From Chitinophaga dinghuensis (lineage in GTDB: Bacteria; Bacteroidota; Bacteroidia; Chitinophagales; Chitinophagaceae): a stretch of DNA of 64,000 nucleotides. The stretch lies in the NCBI RefSeq assembly GCF_003259435.1, contig NZ_QLMA01000001.1, forward strand, positions 496,001 through 560,000, written 5' to 3'. The number at the start of each line of letters is the position of its first letter. The stretch's first letter is position 1. Under the pieces are notes generated by a model. It had not been told where the DNA came from. It searched no databases and worked only from the letters and a program-made list of their open reading frames with translations. Both the position numbers and the translations under genes were made by a program. Positions 1-6,617 of the stretch are shown here, in pieces.

Positions 1-917
1 AAAAGAATTATCAGTACAATCTGCTAAAAATAAGTGGGATCCCATACGCGACGGCCATCGCAAACAACTTCAATTTCTCACACTTAAAAAACAGAATCAT
101 GATGATGAACAAAAAGAAATCATCAACTATTCAGGTAGTACGCTACCTGGTACTGGGTGCAATGGTAGGTGGTGTTGTTTTATCCCTTAATTACAGTAAA
201 GCAGCCAGTTCTGCCCGGAGTTTCCTGCCATTCACGCACTCCGACACCAATCAGGTAACAAAAATTGTTACAGGACATCCAGCTGTGGCTGTCATCAAAC
301 CAGCAACAGGAGAACCTTACACCGTTACCGCTGACACCATCTCTTTCACAGAAAATGGTACAGCAAAGCTGTTTGTTACCTCTGCGGATAAAATCCACAT
401 CAAGAATGGTAACAATACCCCGCATACAACCAGTACCGCCACCTTTACCACTACTATGGGCGTCGATACTGCCACTCGGATTACCAAAGTAGTAAGCACA
501 GATGCAGCTGGAAATATCCATGAGGAAACTAAAGAAGAAAGAGTAATTCCTAATGTAACAGGAGCAGGAAATGTAATAGCAGTAACAGCAACAGATATGG
601 TGATGAAAGGCACAGCTGTGAAAGATTCTGCGGCGAAGATGAGGATAGTAGTCGGTACAGCTAATAAAACAAATGAAACTGCAAAAAAGACAACTGTTAC
701 TTTAGGTAAAGCCACTAAATCAAAAACAGATGTCTCCCAATGCCTGATATTAGTGAACGGTGCAGAAGTTCCATGGGAAACAGCGAGAGCACTTGATGCG
801 GAAGACATAGAATCTGTACAGGTATTGAAAGATAATGCAGCGACTTCCATCTACGGTACAAAAGGTGAAAATGGAGTGATCCTGATCACTACCAAAGCCG
901 GTAGTCACAAGAAATAA
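1..917 (+). CDS. M56 (BlaR1-like) membrane peptidase, C-terminal part, cut by the window edge
   Basis: The reading frame that contains the ATG at 99 is open back to the left edge. The residues before that ATG (YQYNLLKISG... then NNFNFSHLKNRI) match the end of the peptidase domain of Bacteroidota BlaR1/M56 proteins, so the ATG is internal and the gene starts outside the window. A last membrane helix follows (VVRYLVLGAMVGG region, about codons 15-32 after the ATG), then a long Thr/Lys-rich extracytoplasmic stretch. The end (LVNGAEVPW ... IESVQVLKD ... ASIYGTKGENGVILITTK) resembles the end of a TonB-receptor plug domain, with no barrel. Family role: zinc membrane peptidase that inactivates a BlaI-type repressor. 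The HExxH site and the repressor gene lie outside the window. Confidence 0.8.
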   Translation, partial: KNYQYNLLKISGIPYATAIANNFNFSHLKNRIMMMNKKKSSTIQVVRYLVLGAMVGGVVLSLNYSKAASSARSFLPFTHSDTNQVTKIVTGHPAVAVIKPATGEPYTVTADTISFTENGTAKLFVTSADKIHIKNGNNTPHTTSTATFTTTMGVDTATRITKVVSTDAAGNIHEETKEERVIPNVTGAGNVIAVTATDMVMKGTAVKDSAAKMRIVVGTANKTNETAKKTTVTLGKATKSKTDVSQCLILVNGAEVPWETARALDAEDIESVQVLKDNAATSIYGTKGENGVILITTKAGSHKK

Positions 918-1018
918 GAGATTGCTGAACGCTATTCTAAAGCAAGATAAAAGAGATAAAGACTATAATCTTCCGCTATACTACAGCAAGATTTACTATC
1001 ATAAGCAATAGCTGAGGT

Positions 1019-1043
1019 CGCCCGAATTCTTTCGGGCGGCCAC
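1019..1043. terminator. Hairpin between convergent genes
   Basis: CGCCCGAA (1019-1026) pairs with TTCGGGCG (1031-1038) around a TTCT loop and is followed by gccacctttt on the plus strand. It sits between the convergent M56 and FGE-like genes and probably ends the plus-strand transcript. Confidence 0.65.
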
Positions 1044-1055
1044 CTTTTCAAAAAT

Positions 1056-2108
1056 CTATTTTACAGAACGGGCACATCTGAAGCCCAGATTAGCCAGTCC
1101 AGATTCCGGGGTTGTCTTCATCCTGGCAGAAGCCCTGTAACCACGGCAATATTCATCACTACACATAAAAGACCCGCCACGGATCACTCTTACAGGTTGC
1201 CCCGGCTGCTCCGGATCAAAAGCTTCCGCCGGCCCTTGCGGATTTACCGCCAACTGACCATCCTTGCCATAATAATTGGCATTATATAAATCAAAACACC
1301 ATTCCCAGACATTCCCCGCCATATCATATAGCCCATAACCATTAGGCTTATACGATTTTACAGGCGCAGTACCCGTAAAACCATCAGTAGCAGTATTCTT
1401 ATAGGGGAAATTCCCATTCCAGGTATTTGCCTTAGGCTGCCCAACTGTCAAGGCTTCCGTTCCCCATGGATAAGCCTGGTCTTTCAATCCGCCTCTGGAT
1501 GCATACTCCCACTCCGCTTCCGTAGGAAGTCTTTTCCCTGCCCATTTCGCAAAAGCGGTAGCATCTTCCCAGGACACCTGGGTCACCGGATGATTTTCCC
1601 TTCCCTTAATATCACTGTCCGGCCCTTCCGGATGTTTCCAGTTGGCTCCGGCCACAAAGCTCCACCACTGCGATACATCGTTGAATGGCACCGCATGATC
1701 CGGCGGTGTGAAAACCAATGCACCTGCTGCCAGCATACTGCTGTCAGGTTCAGGAGAACCCGGCGGTAAACCCCGCATCAGTTCTTCTTTGGAAATAGGC
1801 TTTTCTGTAGTAGTGACATAGCCTGTTTGCGCCACAAACAGCCCAAACTCCGCATTGGTCACCTCATGCTCGTCCATGTAAAAACTATCCACTTTCACCT
1901 GATGCTTAGGATATTCATCTGGATTACCCGTATTATCATCCGCTCCCATGGCGAAAGTGCCGGCAGGAATCAAGACCATCTTATTCAATGTATCCGGCGA
2001 AACCGGCGCTGTAACTGTACCGGATGATTGTGGCGATTGCCCACAGCTGCCCATCGCCAGCATTCCGGAAAACAGACAGATTTTTACTATGTATTCAGAT
2101 ACCTTCAT
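1056..2108 (-). CDS. Lipoprotein of the formylglycine-generating enzyme (FGE/SUMF1) family
   Basis: A 350-residue protein with a lipoprotein signal (lipobox MGSC, Cys22) followed by one FGE-sulfatase domain. It has the N-terminal FAMG...PKHQVKVDSFYMDEHEVTN signature and the C-terminal GGSFMCSDEYCRGYR...GLANLGFRC signature. The cysteine pair at 316 and 321 aligns with the copper/redox pair Cys336/Cys341 of human SUMF1, which many FGE-fold proteins lack. In true FGEs this enzyme converts a sulfatase Cys to formylglycine. A tethered envelope form could act on exported sulfatases, or be a structural FGE-fold lipoprotein of the GldK kind. No sulfatase is adjacent; the sulfatase-fold gene at 20.0-22.0 kb is LtaS-like and not an obvious client. 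It is divergent from the GH1 gene. Confidence 0.88.
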   Translation of the reverse strand: MKVSEYIVKICLFSGMLAMGSCGQSPQSSGTVTAPVSPDTLNKMVLIPAGTFAMGADDNTGNPDEYPKHQVKVDSFYMDEHEVTNAEFGLFVAQTGYVTTTEKPISKEELMRGLPPGSPEPDSSMLAAGALVFTPPDHAVPFNDVSQWWSFVAGANWKHPEGPDSDIKGRENHPVTQVSWEDATAFAKWAGKRLPTEAEWEYASRGGLKDQAYPWGTEALTVGQPKANTWNGNFPYKNTATDGFTGTAPVKSYKPNGYGLYDMAGNVWEWCFDLYNANYYGKDGQLAVNPQGPAEAFDPEQPGQPVRVIRGGSFMCSDEYCRGYRASARMKTTPESGLANLGFRCARSVK

Positions 2109-2270
2109 TGTAATAGCTCACTGTTTATCAATAGCTTCAAAAATAATAATAAAGAGACGCGTAGTACTCATTTTTTCTGTCAACCGCTCTATTGGGCGGA
2201 TTAATGGAGGGCTTAACAATTTTATAATTAATTATTTACTTAAAGTGTTGTAAACTGCATACATATTTCA

Positions 2271-3668
2271 ATGACACCGCTGGTGGCATATAATACGACC
2301 AGTTTGCATATGCAGGAATCTGCTATTCCTTTTACCCGCCAGGATTTCGGCGATGATTTCCTCTGGGGGGTGACTATATCCGCCTTTCAAAATGAAGGAG
2401 CCTTCCTCGAGGACGGCAAAGGCCCTTCTATCTGGGACACTTTCTCTGCCCGCAAAGGCAAGATCAAAGATCGCAGCCACGCTCAAATAGCTACCGACTT
2501 CTACAACCGCTTTCTTCAGGATATTCTGCTGGCAAAGATCCTGGGTTTTTCCGTTTTCCGGTTTTCTATTGCATGGTCGCGTATCCTGCCTACAGGCACA
2601 GGAGAAGTAAATCCCGCCGGCATCGCCTTTTATCACAGAGTAATAGATGCCTGTCTGGAAGTGGGCCTTGAACCTTATGTAACCCTGTACCACTGGGATC
2701 TGCCCCAGGCGCTGGAACAGAAAGGGGGATGGTGCCATCGTGGCGTGATATTCTACTTCGAAGAATTTACCCGTATTGTGGTGAAGGAATATGGTACAAA
2801 GGTGCAGAACTGGATCATCCTGAATGAACCTTTCGGGTTTACGGCATTAGGATACATGCTGGGGGTACATGCTCCCGGAAAATTTGGTCTGTCGTATTTC
2901 CTGCCCGCTGTTCATCATACGGTGCTGGCCCAGGCGGCTGCCGCAAGAGTGATCCGCGAAGAAAAACCAGATGCCTGCATTGGTACCACCTATTCCTGCT
3001 CCCAGATTATTCCATATACAGATCATCCCAACGACCTGAAAGCAGCCCGGCGTGCAGATGCCCTGTTTAACAGGTTGTTTATAGAACCCGCCTTGGGTAT
3101 GGGCTACCCGGTGGACGACTTCCCTCTACTGAAGAAGATAGGTAAGCGCTACGCCTTGTGGCGGGATTGGGATAAAATGGCATTCGACTTCGATTTTATC
3201 GGGATTCAGAACTATTTTCCACTAGTCGTGAAACACAATCCTTTCATGCCTATTTTAGGGATGACTGAAGTAAAACCGCATGCCCGCAAAGTGCCCGTAA
3301 CCGGATTAGGTTGGGAGGTTAACGGCAACGGGCTATACGAAATCCTGAAACAGTTTGCGGCCTATGATAAAGTCAAAAGAATCATCGTGACAGAAGGAGG
3401 GGCCTACTTTCCGGATGTAGTCCATGAAGATGGCGGCATTCATGATACCGAACGCGTAAATTATTTCAACGAGTATATCGGCGCTGTTTTAAAAGCCCGC
3501 CAGGAGGGTATTCCGGTGGATGGCTATTTTGCATGGACACTCACCGATAACTTTGAATGGGCAGAAGGATACAGGGCCCGGTTTGGACTGATTTACGTCA
3601 ATTTTGAAACGCAACAACGCATTATAAAAGACTCTGGCTACTGGTTCAAACAATTGCTGACTCAATAG
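2271..3668 (+). CDS. GH1 family beta-glycosidase
   Basis: A 465-residue single-domain glycoside hydrolase family 1 enzyme of normal length. Markers are FLWGVTISAFQNEGA near the N-terminus, the acid/base Glu in LNEPFG (Glu186), the nucleophile Glu in IVTEGGAYF (Glu375, where most GH1 enzymes have TENG), and the C-terminal GYFAWTLTDNFEWAEGYRARFGL block. Family role: retaining hydrolysis of beta-glucosides or beta-galactosides. There is no signal peptide, so it is probably cytoplasmic. The ATG at 2310 is an alternative start, since the first 13 residues are poorly conserved-looking. No SusC/D or regulator is adjacent, so the substrate cannot be inferred. Confidence 0.93.
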   Translation: MTPLVAYNTTSLHMQESAIPFTRQDFGDDFLWGVTISAFQNEGAFLEDGKGPSIWDTFSARKGKIKDRSHAQIATDFYNRFLQDILLAKILGFSVFRFSIAWSRILPTGTGEVNPAGIAFYHRVIDACLEVGLEPYVTLYHWDLPQALEQKGGWCHRGVIFYFEEFTRIVVKEYGTKVQNWIILNEPFGFTALGYMLGVHAPGKFGLSYFLPAVHHTVLAQAAAARVIREEKPDACIGTTYSCSQIIPYTDHPNDLKAARRADALFNRLFIEPALGMGYPVDDFPLLKKIGKRYALWRDWDKMAFDFDFIGIQNYFPLVVKHNPFMPILGMTEVKPHARKVPVTGLGWEVNGNGLYEILKQFAAYDKVKRIIVTEGGAYFPDVVHEDGGIHDTERVNYFNEYIGAVLKARQEGIPVDGYFAWTLTDNFEWAEGYRARFGLIYVNFETQQRIIKDSGYWFKQLLTQ

Positions 3669-3692
3669 TAGCCTAATCGCCTGAAAATGAAT

Positions 3693-3724
3693 ATGGACCG
3701 CCGGGGTGGCGGTCCATTTCTTTT
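3693..3724 (+). terminator. Intrinsic terminator after the GH1 gene
   Basis: ATGGACCGCC and GGCGGTCCAT form a 10-bp stem with a GGGGT loop, followed by ttcttttgg. Confidence 0.8.
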
Positions 3725-3868
3725 GGAGTTAACATACCGTATTCGGTTTTTGTCAGATTCTTTCCCTATACTTCCTTAGTCGGCTCATAATTCCCGAAGG
3801 GAAACATCCCCATTGAAATTTTTTTTATGTATTTTAGTCTGCGATAATTGTTTTGTTTAAGACCTCTT

Positions 3869-4477
3869 ATGATACCGTCATCAGCATATAATGGCAGGGA
3901 AGATGAAATCCTTGCAGGCTTACAGATGGGGGGCCCCAGAAGACGTGCGTTTGAAGACCTGCTGTATTCCTCATATCAATATCTTATCCGGGAAGGAGAG
4001 CGGAAATATCAGCTATCCGGAGAGGATAGTGCCAGCGCCTATTCAGACGCTATTATCAGCGTCATCGATAATATTACCAATAGCAAGTTTGAGGGTCGGT
4101 CGTCTCTCAAAACTTATACTACCCAGATTTTTTTCAATAAATGTGTTGACCTCAAACGAAAAAGTACGACTACTAAAGAGAAGGTACATCATCAGACCTA
4201 CGACCTGGACCCGCTAATACTGATGTTGCCGGATAATGCCAGGAATGTGGTACAACAGCTGATAGACAATAGTAACCGTAGCTTACTGCAAAGAAAACTA
4301 CGGGAGCTCGGCGAAAAATGCCGGGAATTATTGCTGCTGTTTGAAGATGGTTATGCAGACAGAGAGATAGCCGCTATGCTGTCCTACAATTCTGCCGATG
4401 TAGTCAAGGTGAGCAGGCGTCGTTGTTTGGAAAAACTAAAAGAAAAAATGAAGTCATTTAAAATCGGTTATGAGTGA
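3869..4477 (+). CDS. RNA polymerase sigma factor, ECF-like (sigma-70 family)
   Basis: A protein of about 202 residues. A region-2-like block (AFEDLLYSSYQYLIREG...SLKTYTTQIFFNKCVDLKRK) is followed by a region-4 helix-turn-helix (LRELGEKCRELLLLFEDGYADREIAAML...VVKVSRRRCLEKLKEKM). The ATG at 3869 is preferred over the in-frame TTG at 3848. It heads a tightly packed run: the next gene overlaps it by 8 bases, as sigma/anti-sigma pairs often do. It probably directs its own operon when released from the downstream membrane protein. No clear TAnnTTTG promoter was seen in front of it, which would fit use of an alternative promoter class. Confidence 0.88.
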   Translation: MIPSSAYNGREDEILAGLQMGGPRRRAFEDLLYSSYQYLIREGERKYQLSGEDSASAYSDAIISVIDNITNSKFEGRSSLKTYTTQIFFNKCVDLKRKSTTTKEKVHHQTYDLDPLILMLPDNARNVVQQLIDNSNRSLLQRKLRELGEKCRELLLLFEDGYADREIAAMLSYNSADVVKVSRRRCLEKLKEKMKSFKIGYE

Positions 4478-5183
4478 AGTGCTAGACTATATAGATGATT
4501 ATTTCACTGGCGCAATGGCCCCGGAAGAACGCACTGTTTTTGAAAAACGCTGCGAAACAGACCAGGCATTTGCCCAGGAAGTAGCCTTTTATATCACTGC
4601 CAGGAGCGTCATCCGGGAAGAACTGCATTCAAACAAACAACAGGATTTTAAGCACTTAAAGGTTCCTCGCCCACGTATGCGCGCACTGTACCGCTATGTG
4701 GCTGCAGCAGCGGCTATTCTGCTGCTGGTAATGGCTGGCTGGTGGTTCTCCCAACGTACTGATACACCCCAAAAACTGGCTGCTGGCTATATCCAGGAAC
4801 ACCTGCTGCAAATCAGCACTACGATGAGTCCAGGTGCTGATAGTCTCCAAACCGGCATCAGTGCCTATAATAAGGGCGATTATCCCCTGGCAGAGCAGAT
4901 TTTCCAGGCACTACTGGGAAATGAGCAACTAAAGCCGGATGCTTTGAAATATCTGGGAATTGTATATCTTGTGACCAAACGATATGATCTCGCAATAGAC
5001 CGGTTTTCTCAGCTTACTGCATTGCCCCTGTATGCCAACCCCGGTCCGTTTTACAAAGCCCTGGCCCTGCTGAAACGCGGCGCCCCAAATGATGTACAGC
5101 AAGCAAAAGAACTGCTGCTGGAAGTGAAGAACAAACAGCTGCCAGGCTACAAATACGCTACAGATTGGCTAAATAAAATATAA
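4470..5183 (+). CDS. Membrane-anchored TPR protein, probable anti-sigma factor
   Basis: A 237-residue protein overlapping the sigma gene by 8 bases. The N-terminal cytoplasmic part (LDYIDDYFTGAMAPEERTVFEKRCETDQAFAQEV) has the pattern of anti-sigma N-termini in Bacteroidota. One transmembrane helix follows (about residues 76-95, YVAAAAAILLLVMAGWW). The periplasmic part carries TPR-like helices (AYNKGDYPLAEQIFQALL ... ALKYLGIVYLVTKRYDLAIDRF). No HCxxC zinc motif is present. Inference: it holds the sigma factor at the membrane and senses an envelope signal, perhaps through cleavage or binding by the S8 or CHAT peptidases encoded just downstream. Confidence 0.78.
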   Translation: MSEVLDYIDDYFTGAMAPEERTVFEKRCETDQAFAQEVAFYITARSVIREELHSNKQQDFKHLKVPRPRMRALYRYVAAAAAILLLVMAGWWFSQRTDTPQKLAAGYIQEHLLQISTTMSPGADSLQTGISAYNKGDYPLAEQIFQALLGNEQLKPDALKYLGIVYLVTKRYDLAIDRFSQLTALPLYANPGPFYKALALLKRGAPNDVQQAKELLLEVKNKQLPGYKYATDWLNKI

Positions 5184-5185
5184 CC

Positions 5186-6613
5186 ATGAAACGTCGTAAC
5201 CTCCTGTTACTGTTGATAATCATTTTGATTATCCTGCTACTGCTATTATTACGTCACTGCAATTCCGGTGGCGATACTGGTAACAAACCTACCATTGATA
5301 GCCCTTATAAAATCCCGGATTACAGAAAAGACCAGGTAGTCATTTTCTTCAAACAACCTCCGAATGCTGCTATCATTAGCCGTATCAAACAAAGTATGGC
5401 TTCCTCTGGCATCGATACCTCAAAAATTACGGTGCAAAAATGTGCGAATTGCACAGATATGCAGATAGAATTATGGAATGCTCCTCATATGGATACTTAC
5501 GCAGTATCCGAACCTGTAAAAGGCGGAAGCAGCTCCGGAAGCGGCTCCAATGGGGTAGGCGAGGATACCGCCCTATTCGCTCCTAACTTTATTGTCAGCA
5601 CACCGCCAGAAGAATATCCTAATATGCCTTATGATAGTCTTGGCCGCAAACGTGCTATCCGCTTCCCTTCTAAAGCCGGTGCAGATACGGTGAAAGTGGC
5701 TATCCTGGATACCGGTATAGATGATCAGCTCATGGGCTATCAGCAACTCTTCTGGAAAAATCCGGACGAAACCCTTAACAACGCCGATGATGATCATAAC
5801 TGCCTGAAAGATGATATCTATGGCTGGAACTTCGTTGACAATAATAATAACCTCCGCGACGACAGCAGAGATGGACACGGCACCCACATCGCGTTGTTTA
5901 TCATCAATGAATTCCAGCGAGACCAAACCAACGCATTACAACTGATGATCCTGAAAACGCATAACAGCAAATCAGAAGGCGATATGTTTAATATCCTCTG
6001 CGCCATGAGCTATGCGGCCAACAAAGGAGCCAATGTGATTAATGCTTCCTGGGGTTATTACAGCCTGTTTAAACATGCTACGCCTTATTCCCAGATCGAT
6101 TCCATCATAACGGCAGGACTGGCGGCAAGAGGTATCCTGTTTGTAACCGCTGCCGGCAACCGTATGGCTGCCCCAGACGATAGCGCTATGAAGGCCGGTA
6201 TAACTGGAACGAACCTACGTAATCTGGATCTTCACTATTTCTATCCGGCTTGCCTCGGCGGATCAAATAATAATATCATCGTTGCCACTACCGTAAACGA
6301 TAGTATGGTGAGTCCTACACAAAACTTCTCGCCTTTCTATGTAGATCTTGGCGTACTGGCAGATGAAGAGGAAGGCGGTTTCCTCAAATTCAAAGTGCCT
6401 TACACACTGGGAACGCCACAATATGTTTCAGGCTCCTCTTATGCCACCGCTATCGTGACCGGACGTATTGCCGCTACCTGCAAGAAAAATGCATATACAG
6501 CGCCATTGCGTAAAAGCAATTTCCTGCAAACGGCCGGCTTAGATATTAAAGGGTCCGCCAAACTCGATCAAAACAAACAAGTAAACGGAGGAAAATATAT
6601 TATTCATAATTAG
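5186..6613 (+). CDS. Membrane-anchored subtilisin-family (S8) serine peptidase
   Basis: A 475-residue protein starting 2 bases after the anti-sigma-like gene. Residues 5-22 are an uninterrupted run of Leu/Ile after MKRRN, giving an N-terminal anchor with the rest in the periplasm. A region of about 140 residues (possible propeptide, with a CANC motif near 86-89 and a Ser/Gly linker near 113-124) precedes the S8 domain. The full catalytic set is present: Asp175 in VAILDTGIDD, His231 in DGHGTH, oxyanion Asn325 in TAAGN, Ser418 in SGSSYATA. It should therefore be an active protease. Its place between an anti-sigma-like protein and a CHAT peptidase suggests a proteolytic signalling chain. Confidence 0.92.
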   Translation: MKRRNLLLLLIIILIILLLLLLRHCNSGGDTGNKPTIDSPYKIPDYRKDQVVIFFKQPPNAAIISRIKQSMASSGIDTSKITVQKCANCTDMQIELWNAPHMDTYAVSEPVKGGSSSGSGSNGVGEDTALFAPNFIVSTPPEEYPNMPYDSLGRKRAIRFPSKAGADTVKVAILDTGIDDQLMGYQQLFWKNPDETLNNADDDHNCLKDDIYGWNFVDNNNNLRDDSRDGHGTHIALFIINEFQRDQTNALQLMILKTHNSKSEGDMFNILCAMSYAANKGANVINASWGYYSLFKHATPYSQIDSIITAGLAARGILFVTAAGNRMAAPDDSAMKAGITGTNLRNLDLHYFYPACLGGSNNNIIVATTVNDSMVSPTQNFSPFYVDLGVLADEEEGGFLKFKVPYTLGTPQYVSGSSYATAIVTGRIAATCKKNAYTAPLRKSNFLQTAGLDIKGSAKLDQNKQVNGGKYIIHN

Positions 6614-6617
6614 CCCA

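Noticed and set aside
99..917. A separate small plug-domain protein starting at the ATG at 99
   Set aside because: The frame is open to the left edge and the residues upstream match the end of an M56 peptidase domain, so this is the tail of a larger gene.
3791..3803. Palindrome TTCCCGAAGGGAA upstream of the sigma factor gene as an operator
   Set aside because: Short, and not repeated elsewhere in the window where I looked; no basis to assign a regulator.
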